DNA of 49,684 nucleotides from Nitrososphaerales archaeon. GTDB taxonomy: Archaea; Thermoproteota; Nitrososphaeria; Nitrososphaerales; Gagatemarchaeaceae. A program made the position numbers and the translations under genes. Each line of letters starts with the position of its first letter. Position 1 is the first letter of the stretch. The notes under the pieces were generated by a model. It had not been told where the DNA came from, ran no database searches, and saw only the letters and a list, made by a program, of their open reading frames with translations. Where the stretch lies: contig JASHPA010000014.1 in NCBI GenBank assembly GCA_030038365.1, forward strand, positions 1-49,684. Direction: 5' to 3'. This document shows positions 42,729-49,684 of the stretch, piece by piece.

Positions 42729-43217
42729 TTGAGTGAGAAGATTCACGTCCTAGATTCCACCGCGTTCTTCGCCGGCATCCCGTTCCAAGGAGAGGGCCGG
42801 TACTATACGACGTATCACGTCATGGATGAGGTTGGAAGCAGAGGGGTTGGCTCCCAGCTAATCCATTCACGCGTGCAGGTGACTGAACCCTCCAAGGAAT
42901 CCATGCAGAAGGTAAAGCAAATCTCGCTGAAGACAGGCGATTCCAAGTCCCTGTCCGAAGCCGATATGTCGATAATCGCCGTCAGCCTCGACCTGGCTTC
43001 GTCGGGCAGTGACGTGACACTGGTCACAGACGATTTTGCAGTGAGGAATGTCGCTGAGGCACTCGGCATCGGCTTGTCGCAGACCAACGTCCGTGGCGAG
43101 TGGAAGCAGATAACTTGGGTGACATACTGCAAGGGATGTGGGAAGAAGTATACGGACCCGAAGGCGACTGTCTGCGATGTATGCGGGACGAAGCTGTCCC
43201 GGAAACCCAAGTCATAA
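42729..43217 (+). CDS. Nob1-like PIN endonuclease with zinc ribbon
   Basis: A 162-residue protein. The PIN domain has the metal-binding acidic residues in VLDSTAFFAG, EADMSIIAV and VTDDFAVRNVA. The C-terminal zinc ribbon (CKGCG...CDVCG) is the archaeal Nob1 form. Nob1 trims the 3' end of pre-16S rRNA. The start is TTG at 42729. A tRNA gene follows 45 bp downstream. Confidence 0.9.
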   Translation: MSEKIHVLDSTAFFAGIPFQGEGRYYTTYHVMDEVGSRGVGSQLIHSRVQVTEPSKESMQKVKQISLKTGDSKSLSEADMSIIAVSLDLASSGSDVTLVTDDFAVRNVAEALGIGLSQTNVRGEWKQITWVTYCKGCGKKYTDPKATVCDVCGTKLSRKPKS

Positions 43218-43262
43218 ATTGCAATTTTTAATAGGGCATACCTTTGGTGCTCTCAATCAAGT

Positions 43263-43357
43263 GGGCCGGTAGTTCAACCTGGTAGAACGCCCGCCTCGCA
43301 CGCGGGAGAGAGCACCCGTGCTCCCCGTTGCCGGGGGTTCAAATCCCCCCCGGTCCA
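43263..43357 (+). tRNA. tRNA-Ala (anticodon CGC), with a 21-nt intron
   Basis: Acceptor strands GGGCCGG and CCGGTCC pair over seven positions with G3-U70, the alanine identity pair, and A73 follows. The D stem is gttc/gaac, the anticodon stem cccgc/gcggg with loop ctcgcac (anticodon CGC), and the T arm ggggg-ttcaaat-ccccc. Between the anticodon stem and T stem there are 26 nt rather than 5, explained by an intron (43309-43329). The spliced RNA would be 74 nt with variable loop aggcc. The terminal CCA is not encoded. A TATA-like ttttaatag lies about 33 nt upstream. Confidence 0.92.
43309..43329 (+). other. Non-canonical tRNA intron in the variable region
   Basis: Removing these 21 nt joins gcgggag to gccggggg. 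The splice motif is visible: exon cggg pairs with intron cccg (4 bp), flanked by 3-nt bulges aga and ttg, each cut after its second base. The intron also folds gagca-cccg-tgctc next to the bulge. The outer exon helix is weak, as in relaxed bulge-helix motifs used at non-canonical sites. Confidence 0.8.
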
Positions 43358-43362
43358 CCTCC

Positions 43363-43617
43363 ATGTCCGAGGTAGAGACTAGAATGACAGTCAAGGAAAG
43401 GTACTCGATTCCCCTGACGGCTGAGAATGAGATGCTCTGGCGATAACCTATGTGGATTCAAGCCGTCGCCGACAGTTCCGTTCCAGTCGAGGCTATGTCA
43501 GTGGATTCCGGCCGCGGGTTTCCCTTGACTTTGGTAGGTCCGAGGGCAGGCGAAGTCGTTCTCGACCTTGGAAGCGCAGCAGGCTTCGACGTGAAGATAG
43601 GTCGTCTTCGACTCTAA
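43363..43617 (+). pseudogene. Relic of an arsenite methyltransferase (ArsM)-like gene
   Basis: ATG 43363 opens a 27-codon frame (MTVKERYSIPL) that stops at 43446. A second frame from 43450 carries VEAMSVDSG and then SAM motif I (AGEVVLDLGSAAGFDV), stopping at 43617 soon after the motif. The order matches ArsM-type methyltransferases, but the Cys residues, the loop before motif I and all later motifs are gone. It lies beside an ArsC-like and an aquaporin gene, which supports the arsenic assignment. Confidence 0.55.
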
Positions 43618-43661
43618 CATTGGAGAGTATCCGTTCAAGTATTATAGTTCGTACGTCAAAG

Positions 43662-44063
43662 CTAAGAAACCGGTTTCTGCACCCTTGACAGCTCGATAAC
43701 TCTCCGCTCGATGTCATCGCGTATCTCGCGGATTCTCTCTATCGGCTTCCCCCTTGGGTCTTCTAGGTTCCAGTCGACGAGTTTCTTCTGCATCTGAGCA
43801 AGCATCGGACGCGGACACGCTTCCTCTACAGAACAACCCATAGTCACGACGAGGCTGGCATCTTTGATCATCTGAAGAGTGAGGCTCTTTGGGCTGTTGG
43901 ACGAAATGTCCAGACCCTTTTCTATCATGACCTGAGCTACAAGGGGGTTGACTTTGGAAGAAGGAACGGTTCCCGCACTTGATGCGGCGAGATCGTATTT
44001 TCTTGCGAATGCTTCGGCCATCTGGCTCCTTCCAGCGTTCTCGACACACACGAAAAGAATCAT
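43662..44063 (-). CDS. ArsC-type arsenate reductase (low-molecular-weight phosphatase fold)
   Basis: A 133-residue protein with the P-loop CVENAGRSQMAEAF (C-x5-R-S), the DAS..VTMGCSVEEACP segment holding two further cysteines, and DWNLEDPRGKP with the general-acid Asp region. These features fit the thioredoxin-linked arsenate reductases that turn arsenate into arsenite. It lies 3 nt after the aquaporin gene, so both are probably co-transcribed. A phosphatase role is the alternative. Confidence 0.83.
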   Translation of the reverse strand: MILFVCVENAGRSQMAEAFARKYDLAASSAGTVPSSKVNPLVAQVMIEKGLDISSNSPKSLTLQMIKDASLVVTMGCSVEEACPRPMLAQMQKKLVDWNLEDPRGKPIERIREIRDDIERRVIELSRVQKPVS

Positions 44064-44066
44064 TCC

Positions 44067-44771
44067 CTAGCCTCGCTTTCCGAGTTTTGCTATTCTGCCG
44101 AATGTTAATCCTGCGAAGACGCCGCCGATGATAGGGCCGACATAATAGATTACTTGGTTGGCAACGTATCCCGAAAAGAGCGAGGGGCCGAGGCTCCGTG
44201 CGGGGTTGAACGAGGCTCCGGTCAGGGGACCGATGAGGGTGATTAGGACAAAGAGCGTAACGCCAATCAGAATACCTTGTTCCTGATAGGTACGAAGGAA
44301 GTGGTCCGCTGTCAAGGCTGACATCGCAAGGACGAACGTTCCCAGAGTTTCAAGTACCATTCCTTCCAGTGGCGATATTGATGCGGCTAGCTTGGTCGAT
44401 CCTAAACTTGTGATCGAGCCAGCTTGCTCGAATGCAAGCCTGAGTACAAGGCCAGCGATTATCGCTCCTGCGGCCTGAGAAAGAATGTAAGGAATGAAAC
44501 AATACCGTTCGAGTTGGCCGGCTGCCGCGCTCGCTACCGTCACAGCTGGATTGATGTGGGCGCCAGAAACAGACCCCAGAAGGATTATGACTCCGGATAC
44601 GGTGCAGCCAAAAACGGCCGCTATTATCTCCTGAGTTTCGAATGGGGTGAGACCGGCGGACGAAGATAGCACGACTGATGCTGGACCCAAGAAGACCAGA
44701 AGGAAAGTGCCGAAGGCCTCAGAGAGGCATATCTTCCCAAGAGTCGGCTGTAGGCTCTGCGAGGTTGACAA
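44067..44771 (-). CDS. MIP-family aquaglyceroporin, AqpS-like
   Basis: A 234-residue channel with six transmembrane segments and two pore loops: SGAHINPAVTVA and GASFNPARSLGP, carrying both NPA motifs. TTG at 44771 is chosen over a longer frame (to 44882) because MIP homology begins at LGKICLSEAFGTF and a TATA-like caataaatat lies about 32 nt upstream. Placed directly before an ArsC-like gene, it recalls AqpS of some bacterial ars operons, where the channel lets arsenite leave the cell. Water or glycerol transport is the alternative. Confidence 0.8.
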   Translation of the reverse strand: MSTSQSLQPTLGKICLSEAFGTFLLVFLGPASVVLSSSAGLTPFETQEIIAAVFGCTVSGVIILLGSVSGAHINPAVTVASAAAGQLERYCFIPYILSQAAGAIIAGLVLRLAFEQAGSITSLGSTKLAASISPLEGMVLETLGTFVLAMSALTADHFLRTYQEQGILIGVTLFVLITLIGPLTGASFNPARSLGPSLFSGYVANQVIYYVGPIIGGVFAGLTFGRIAKLGKRG

Positions 44772-44880
44772 CAGATGGAGAGTGAACGTTTGATGGAGGA
44801 TATTTATTGACCAACATGGAGAATCGGGTGAACGGGTCTGCCATGGCCAGTCAATAACAACGCAGGTATTCTTCACAGAC

Positions 44881-45110
44881 ATGGCGAATAAAGCAGAGGT
44901 CGACGCCCGCGTTCTTCACCGCATAGAAGTTCTGGTGGGTGGGATGGGTGGGATGATAGACAAAGCTGACTTGGTTGTCCTTACCGACGCGTCCCTTGGG
45001 AAGTCGATTCTAGGCGACCTGAGAAAGAGATGAAAAAGAAGGTGGTCGAATGGTTTCTCCCTGATCCTCAGGGAAAGGACATCGAAGAAATCAGATTCGC
45101 AAGATGGTGA
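44881..45110 (+). CDS. Two tiny overlapping frames of unknown meaning
   Basis: ATG 44881 encodes 50 residues (MANKAEVDARVLHRIEVLVG and onward) ending at TGA 45031-45033. An ATG at 45030 overlaps it (ATGA) and encodes 26 more (MKKKVVEWFLPDPQGKDIEE and onward) to 45110. The coupling suggests real translation, or a single gene split by a point change. No family recognised. It is between the aquaporin and the wHTH gene. Confidence 0.3.
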
Positions 45111-45142
45111 AGAAGCTGGCAAGTCACTCGGATCGGCAACAT

Positions 45143-45379
45143 TCAACAGTCGCACTTGCCTTGATACTTGCCATCAACCTTGGTCACAAGACCATGTATC
45201 GCGAGTCTTCGGACCGTCCTTGAAACGATTTCTTGGTGGAGGTTTGTCGAATGCCTGAGCTGTGCGAAGGAAATCGGCTCGGATGAGGAACAGATTGTGT
45301 TGCACACGGACCATTCTCTGTCCGTGAGTTCGACGCATTCGCTGGAGTTGCAGCGCTCAGAAGAACAGACGGTCTGCAT
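45143..45379 (-). CDS. Winged-helix regulator, ArsR/MarR-like, Cys-rich
   Basis: A 78-residue protein with a winged-helix core (SFAQLRHSTNLHQEIVSRTVRRL followed by AIHGLVTKVDGKYQ). Cysteines cluster at the N-terminus (CSSERCNSSEC) and C-terminus (CDC), possible metalloid ligands. A TATA-like aataaatag (plus-strand near 45404-45413) lies about 29 nt upstream of ATG 45379. Its place beside the ArsC-like and aquaporin genes suggests arsenic sensing; this is inference. Confidence 0.6.
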   Translation of the reverse strand: MQTVCSSERCNSSECVELTDREWSVCNTICSSSEPISFAQLRHSTNLHQEIVSRTVRRLAIHGLVTKVDGKYQGKCDC

Positions 45380-45439
45380 CTTGCGGTGGAAGAAGGTGAT
45401 TCTCTATTTATTGACTCCTGCTGGTGCTGTTCGTCCCCG

Positions 45440-46210
45440 TCAGCGCAACGAGCATACCGCCGGTCCATTTATGTTGTGGAACGACGATTTGTACCGTGAG
45501 ATTACCATTTCCACATCTGTCTGTAAGCTGCGCGTTCGCGCCGCAATCTTCTCTACCTCTAGACCCTCGTCAAGCCATAGTCTAAGTACTTGGTCGACCT
45601 TGTCCCACCCCGGATAGAAGTGGGAGTCGGGCAGCCCGCTTTCCGACCTCTGATCCCTCTTGACGACAACCCTCCTATTGATTCCGAGTACTTCGCCGAG
45701 CATCCTCACGTCGCTTCTGTACAGATCAGCAATGGGAAGGACATCCGCAGCGCCGTCACCGTGCTTCGGGAAGCTGCCCAGCACGAACTCCGTTCTGTCC
45801 ACCGTCCCCACGACGAGGCGATTCTGAAGGCCGGCCTTGTAGTAAAGAAGCGACATACGTATCCGGGCTCGTAGTTCCCCCTCGGCCGTCCGGTTGCTCT
45901 CCAGGTTCTTCATGAACGTCTTATGGACTGGTGCGATGTCAAACTCATGCACCTCCAGACAGAGTTCGCTTGCGACCTCCTTCGCGTCGTCGATGTCCTC
46001 GGCGTTGGTCACCCGAAGGTCGGGCATCAGCATCCCCACTACCCTTCTTGTTCCGAGCGCTTCCACACACAGGTGAGCAGTGACCGCAGAGTTGATGTCG
46101 CCGCTCAGCTCGAAGACGACACCATCTGCCTGCGACTGTTCGACCCTCTCCTTCAGGAACGAGGTTATCTTACTCTTGACTCCGGAGATGTTCAACCGTG
46201 CGCTTTGCAA
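45440..46210 (-). CDS. NAD synthase-like protein with altered PP-loop
   Basis: About 256 residues with the NadE layout: the VVGTVDRTEFVLGSFPKHGDG segment, then ADVLPIADLYRSDVRMLGEVLGI. The ATP-binding PP-loop, normally SGGxDSS, reads LSGDINSAV here, so Gly and Asp are replaced and activity is in question. NadE amidates deamido-NAD to NAD. The TTG at 46210 gives the usual length and lies about 31 nt from an AT-rich element shared with the divergent pncB. The NAD-salvage neighbours support a link to the pathway. Confidence 0.75.
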   Translation of the reverse strand: MQSARLNISGVKSKITSFLKERVEQSQADGVVFELSGDINSAVTAHLCVEALGTRRVVGMLMPDLRVTNAEDIDDAKEVASELCLEVHEFDIAPVHKTFMKNLESNRTAEGELRARIRMSLLYYKAGLQNRLVVGTVDRTEFVLGSFPKHGDGAADVLPIADLYRSDVRMLGEVLGINRRVVVKRDQRSESGLPDSHFYPGWDKVDQVLRLWLDEGLEVEKIAARTRSLQTDVEMVISRYKSSFHNINGPAVCSLR

Positions 46211-46274
46211 CTCCCCGTCGCTGAAGTTCCTTCCGTGAAATACTTTTTCTATGGGGTGCAAAAGCTTCCACTCG

Positions 46275-47495
46275 ATGAGCAGACGCGACCTCCCAGATCG
46301 TCTTTTCTGGATGGCCCGCGAGGATGAGATTAAGGCAGCGAAGACCACAGATGTCTACTTTCTGAACACGAAGGAGGTACTGACGAAGAACCATATCGAC
46401 TCCCAAGTGGTGATGGAAGTCTACGTGAGGGACCTGCTCCCCTATCAGGGAATCTGGGGAGTGTTAACTGGGGTGTACGAGACCCTCAAGCTGCTCGAGG
46501 GGCGGCCTATCGATGTCTGGTCGTTCGACGAGTCTTCCATCTTCCTTGCGGACGCCAAGTCCGCCATGTACGAGCCGGTAATGAGGATAGTGGGGCGATA
46601 CAGCGATTTCGTGGAGTACGAGAACCCATTGCTCGGGCTCCTCTCATCATCGAGTAGCGTCGCCACGCGAGCCGGACGCTTCAGGGCCGCGGCGGGTTCC
46701 AAAATGCTGTTCAGCTTCGGGACGAGGAGAGTCCATCCTGCGCTTGCGCCGCTCATCGAGCGGAACTGCTACGTGGCGGGCTTCGATGGCGTTTCGAACG
46801 TGCTTGGCGGGAAGCTGCTGGGCTTGGAACCCATGGGGACAATGCCCCACGCCCTGATTCAGGTAATCGGGGACCAGGTGGAGGCGTGGGTGCTGTTCGA
46901 CAAGACCATCTCGAAGAAGGTCAAGCGGACCGCACTAGTGGACACGTTCTGGGATGAAAAGTCCGAGTCCGTGAAGGCTTTCGAGACACTCGGCAAGGAC
47001 CTGTGGGCGGTCAGACTCGACACCCCGAGCTCGAGGAGAGGTGACTTCCGCAAGATAGTCGAGGAAGTCAGGTGGGAGCTAGACATAAGGGGAGGGGACG
47101 ACGTGAAGATCGTCGTCTCGGGAAGACTCAGCGAGGAAGACATGAACCAGATGGGCCCTCTCGTGGACGGATTCGGCGTGGGAACTGCCGTCGCGTACCC
47201 ACCATGTATCGACTTTAGCGCGAAGATAGTCGAGGTGAAGGAGGACGGCAAGTGGCAGTTCCGAGGGAAGCGGGGCGGACTAGGTGGGAGGAAGATGGTC
47301 TACAGGTCCAAGGGATACAGGGACATCGTGGCGCTGGAGGGGAAGAGTCCCGCGGACGGAGAGAGGATGCTCAAGCAGGTGATGAAAGACGGGAAGATAT
47401 CGCTGGAATTCGAGGAAGTAAAGGAGATTCGCTCGAGGACGATTAAAGAAATAAGTGAGGTCGTCCGAGTAGAGCCCTCCCTCAGCTGGAGTTGA
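46275..47495 (+). CDS. pncB: Nicotinate phosphoribosyltransferase
   Basis: A 406-residue enzyme that makes nicotinate mononucleotide from nicotinate and PRPP. Family segments are TTDVYFLNTKEVL, the AAGSKMLFSFGTRRVHPA region, GFDGVSNVLGGKLLG and GTMPHALIQVIGD. The ATG at 46275 follows a TATA-like gaaatactttt by about 30 nt. pncA follows within 4 bp, so nicotinamide can be converted by the two products in turn. Confidence 0.9.
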   Translation: MSRRDLPDRLFWMAREDEIKAAKTTDVYFLNTKEVLTKNHIDSQVVMEVYVRDLLPYQGIWGVLTGVYETLKLLEGRPIDVWSFDESSIFLADAKSAMYEPVMRIVGRYSDFVEYENPLLGLLSSSSSVATRAGRFRAAAGSKMLFSFGTRRVHPALAPLIERNCYVAGFDGVSNVLGGKLLGLEPMGTMPHALIQVIGDQVEAWVLFDKTISKKVKRTALVDTFWDEKSESVKAFETLGKDLWAVRLDTPSSRRGDFRKIVEEVRWELDIRGGDDVKIVVSGRLSEEDMNQMGPLVDGFGVGTAVAYPPCIDFSAKIVEVKEDGKWQFRGKRGGLGGRKMVYRSKGYRDIVALEGKSPADGERMLKQVMKDGKISLEFEEVKEIRSRTIKEISEVVRVEPSLSWS

Positions 47496-47498
47496 CAG

Positions 47499-48107
47499 AT
47501 GGACCGGAGGTGTGCCCTGTTGGTAGTCGATGTGCAGCGGGATTTTTGCCCTGGAGGGGCGCTACCCGTCAGGGAGGGTGACAGGGTGGTAGCACCCATC
47601 AATGAGCTGATCTCCGTGTTCGAGAAGGAAGGCTATCCGATCTTCTTCACGCGCGACTGGCACCCGGCAGATCACGTATCGTTCAGGCCGAGGGGAGGGA
47701 TGTGGCCTCCCCATTGTGTCAAGAACACCCCGGGAGCCGGCTTCCACCCCCGACTCCAAGTCCCGAAGGACGCGGTCATAATCAGCAAGGCGACGAAGAA
47801 GGATACCGAGGCGTACTCGGGGTTCGAAGGCACCTCTCTGGCAGAACAGCTACGGGGTCTGCACGTGAAGGAGTTGTACGTCGCAGGACTGGCCAGTGAC
47901 TATTGCGTCAAGAACACCGTCCTGGATGGTATCGCCGAAGGCTTGGCCGTTGACCTTGTTACGGACTGCGTCGCTGGTGTCAACGTGAAGCCCAGCGACT
48001 CTGCGACCGCCTTCAGGAGGATGACCGCTGCCGGCGTGATAAAGACGACGAGCGAAGAGGTGATTAGGATGATAGGTGGGCGCGTGGCAGTTTCATCTTC
48101 ATCCTGA
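47499..48107 (+). CDS. pncA: Nicotinamidase
   Basis: A 202-residue isochorismatase-fold hydrolase that turns nicotinamide into nicotinate and ammonia. The catalytic Asp is in VVDVQRDFCPGGAL, a metal-site region in FTRDWHPADHVSF, the Lys in IISKATKKD, and the nucleophilic Cys in GLASDYCVKNT. All are present. It is 3 bp after pncB, forming an NAD salvage pair. Confidence 0.94.
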   Translation: MDRRCALLVVDVQRDFCPGGALPVREGDRVVAPINELISVFEKEGYPIFFTRDWHPADHVSFRPRGGMWPPHCVKNTPGAGFHPRLQVPKDAVIISKATKKDTEAYSGFEGTSLAEQLRGLHVKELYVAGLASDYCVKNTVLDGIAEGLAVDLVTDCVAGVNVKPSDSATAFRRMTAAGVIKTTSEEVIRMIGGRVAVSSSS

Positions 48108-48258
48108 TGTGAATCAGTCTAGGTCGCCCGTCGAAGCACGCCACGCGTCCACTTTCGCGCGTTCCGGAGCGCGTCCTTTTTACTTATCGGATGGAACGTG
48201 GTCTGAAGGCGCCCGGTAACCGTTATTTACCTGCGTCGCGGGTTTTTGCGACGAAAAA

Positions 48259-48726
48259 ATGTCCGAAGACAGGGAGATACTCGGCTGGCAGGAGGCTCTA
48301 GCCAAAGACCCTGAGTACTACATGAACACGAAGGAAGGCCAGGAGGAACTCGCCCAGATGATAAGGCGTGAGTCGGAGAGGCTCCTCGAGGAGATAGGCA
48401 AGACAGTAAAGCGGACAAAGGAGATAATATGGCTCTCTCGTTACTGCACCAACTGCAAGTATTACTCCAAGGAAGGCTCAAAGATGACGTGCAACAGGTG
48501 GAACGTGCGGATTGTGAAGCCGTTCTATGGGCGGCCGGTTTGGGAATCCGTGCCAAGGGTGGGGAATGACCAGGAGAAGGAGCATGTCGTCTCAAACATA
48601 GACTGGAACAGAAAATGGAAGGAGATTTCTGATAAGATCGTCGAATGGGCTATCGACAAGGTGAATGCTGGTTTTCCGTACTTCTGCTATACACGCAAAG
48701 GCCCTGCCGCTCCAGAGGGCAGGTAA
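48259..48726 (+). CDS. Uncharacterised protein with Cys cluster
   Basis: A 155-residue hydrophilic protein. A charged helical N-terminus (about residues 1-60) leads to CTNCKYYSKEGSKMTCNRW, a C-x2-C...C pattern that may bind metal. Trp-rich helices follow and a late Cys (FPYFCYTRKG) could complete the site. No family recognised. The ATG at 48259 directly follows a small hairpin (cgtcgc...gcgacg, about 48233-48253). Confidence 0.55.
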   Translation: MSEDREILGWQEALAKDPEYYMNTKEGQEELAQMIRRESERLLEEIGKTVKRTKEIIWLSRYCTNCKYYSKEGSKMTCNRWNVRIVKPFYGRPVWESVPRVGNDQEKEHVVSNIDWNRKWKEISDKIVEWAIDKVNAGFPYFCYTRKGPAAPEGR

Positions 48727-48925
48727 ATCGTTCTTTCTGTCCATTCTACTGTTCTCATAGGCCGGGACTTTGCTCGCCCCGCCGCACTCCTAACAATCCC
48801 GCTTAGCCGACTTAGACCTCCAGACTCTTCCCATTCGGGAGAGGCAACAGCTTGCGCCGTCTCCCCCGGAGTTAGGACGAAAGACGCAAAACCAAATCAC
48901 GAGACGGCAGCAACAACGGCAGGAG

Positions 48926-49543
48926 CTGGTCGATGTAGACCATGACAAGCGATATTCATACGCGTACCCGCGCAATCTGCTCTCGCGCTTCTTCCTGGCG
49001 CAGAGGCACAGGTACGTCCGCTCGATTCTGCGTGACCGACTCAACCTTGACGTCGGCTCAGGGCAGCACAAGATTACCCACAGGAGCGTTGGTCTTGACT
49101 TGAGGAGACAGGGGAGGCCCGAAGTGGTGTGTTCTGCATTGGCCCTTCCGTTCGCAGATGGGAGCTTCGACGTCTGCACGATGCTCGAGGTCTTCGAGCA
49201 CATGGACAGTAGGAGACAGAGGATTGCTATAGCAGAAGCTCATAGAATCCTCAAGAAGAACGGACAGTTCGTCATATCGACGCCTAACCTGGTGTATGGA
49301 CTGTTCAACATCGTATGGTGGTTCTGGGAGCGCACTGGAGGGCGACGATGGTACCACGAACACGTGGGAATGGTCAGACCCGAGGAGGTCGAGAGAATGC
49401 TCGAGTCGAGCCAGTTCACCATACACCGGAGCAAGAGGGTGGCGTTATTCGACAGGATCATCGATGCCAGATGTCTCAAGAAACAGGAAGAGCGGCAAAC
49501 GACGAGGCAGAGATTGGCAGAGGTGGACTGGCTCGTTGGCTGA
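48926..49543 (+). CDS. Class I SAM-dependent methyltransferase, start uncertain
   Basis: A methyltransferase of the Methyltransf_11 type. SAM motif I is LDVGSGQHK (near 49051), then ALALPFADGSFDVCTMLEVFEHM and AHRILKKNGQFVISTPN. The frame is open from 48794 but contains no ATG, GTG or TTG before motif I; the first TTG (49100) would remove it. CTG 48926 is used here as a provisional start because homologous-looking sequence begins soon after. The substrate is unknown. The next gene overlaps its end. Confidence 0.65.
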   Translation: MVDVDHDKRYSYAYPRNLLSRFFLAQRHRYVRSILRDRLNLDVGSGQHKITHRSVGLDLRRQGRPEVVCSALALPFADGSFDVCTMLEVFEHMDSRRQRIAIAEAHRILKKNGQFVISTPNLVYGLFNIVWWFWERTGGRRWYHEHVGMVRPEEVERMLESSQFTIHRSKRVALFDRIIDARCLKKQEERQTTRQRLAEVDWLVG

Positions 49544-49684
49544 CCCAGCGTAGGACAATCATCTATTCATCGGCGCTAGCTGTCTATCTTCTGGGCGTCT
49601 GGCTCCATCTTCCAAACAGCGGCGGTCACATCTACAGCGACGTCATCACTGTGTTCCAGGCTCGGGAGTGCTTGAAGGGTTGTA
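49471..49684 (+). CDS. N-terminal part of a membrane protein, possibly a glycosyltransferase-type (runs off window)
   Basis: ATG 49471 opens a frame to the end of the window (71 codons), overlapping the methyltransferase gene by 73 bp in another frame. It encodes a hydrophilic start, a transmembrane segment (IIYSSALAVYLLGVWLHL) and the outer loop SGGHIYSDVITVFQARECL. Such a first loop with Ser-Asp is common in multi-spanning lipid-linked sugar transferases. Incomplete, so tentative. Confidence 0.5.
   Translation, partial: MSQETGRAANDEAEIGRGGLARWLTQRRTIIYSSALAVYLLGVWLHLPNSGGHIYSDVITVFQARECLKGC

Noticed and set aside
43263-43357. Type II tRNA (Ser or Leu) with a long variable arm
   Set aside because: Anticodon CGC, the G3-U70 pair and A73 all indicate alanine, and the extra bases fit a bulge-helix splice motif.
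44916-45155. Minus-strand 79-residue frame between the aquaporin and wHTH genes
   Set aside because: Low-quality composition, no promoter or motif, and it is antisense to the coupled small frames.

Overview
The window reads as a chromosomal segment of an archaeon, most likely a Thaumarchaeota/Nitrososphaerota-related lineage. It carries many archaeal housekeeping genes: PCNA, PriS, GINS, TFS, Rpo11/RpoL, RpoF, aIF2-alpha, aIF5A, S27e, L44e, L21e, L10e, Nop10, Csl4, SRP54, Pus10, Nob1, Dph2, Dph6, STT3/AglB and CofE. TATA-like boxes lie about 25-30 nt before many start codons, so many genes look leaderless, often with GTG or TTG starts. By eye the G+C is moderately high in the core blocks, with clearly AT-richer islands. 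A type IA topoisomerase and acid-type (G1-like) secreted peptidases hint at a lineage other than the classical ammonia oxidisers, perhaps acid-adapted; this is inference.

Layout. 0-5.4 kb: XPD-like helicase (cut by the window edge), a RuvC/YqgF-fold protein, a RecA-like protein, small proteins and topA. 5.4-10.2 kb: cofE and gcvT divergent from one shared TATA box, gcvH, and STT3. 10.2-18.1 kb: three informational blocks (L44e-S27e-aIF2a-Nop10; PCNA / PriS-GINS; Dph2-Csl4-RpoL-TFS), interrupted at 12.6-14.1 kb by a decayed LAGLIDADG homing endonuclease gene.

18.4-31.4 kb is the accessory region. It holds two divergent copies of one three-gene cassette: a ribbon-helix-helix regulator, a secreted G1/eqolisin-like peptidase, and a membrane-anchored extracellular beta-sandwich protein. 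Cassette 1 (19.66-22.46 kb) is bracketed by a complete L10e gene and a truncated second L10e 3' half, which looks like the footprint of insertion into the L10e gene. Between the cassettes lie a LAGLIDADG protein, a PD-(D/E)XK-like nuclease and a multiply frameshifted large gene whose C-terminus resembles Cas1. Cassette 2 is at 27.75-30.45 kb, with a perfect 12-bp tandem repeat over the regulator promoter.

31.4-36.4 kb: YdeI/DUF1905 protein, cation efflux protein, MFS exporter and two RNA methyltransferases. 36.4-43.4 kb: conserved informational genes (KsgA, DUF655, RpoF, L21e, Pus10, SRP54, Dph6, aIF5A, Nob1) and a tRNA-Ala(CGC) carrying a 21-nt non-canonical intron. 43.3-45.4 kb: an arsenic-type cluster (ArsM relic, ArsC-like, aquaglyceroporin, wHTH regulator). 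45.4-48.1 kb: NAD salvage (NadE-like, nicotinate phosphoribosyltransferase, nicotinamidase). The end holds a hypothetical protein, a SAM methyltransferase and the start of a membrane protein that runs off the window.

All calls come from reading the sequence and recalling protein families; no database search was run.
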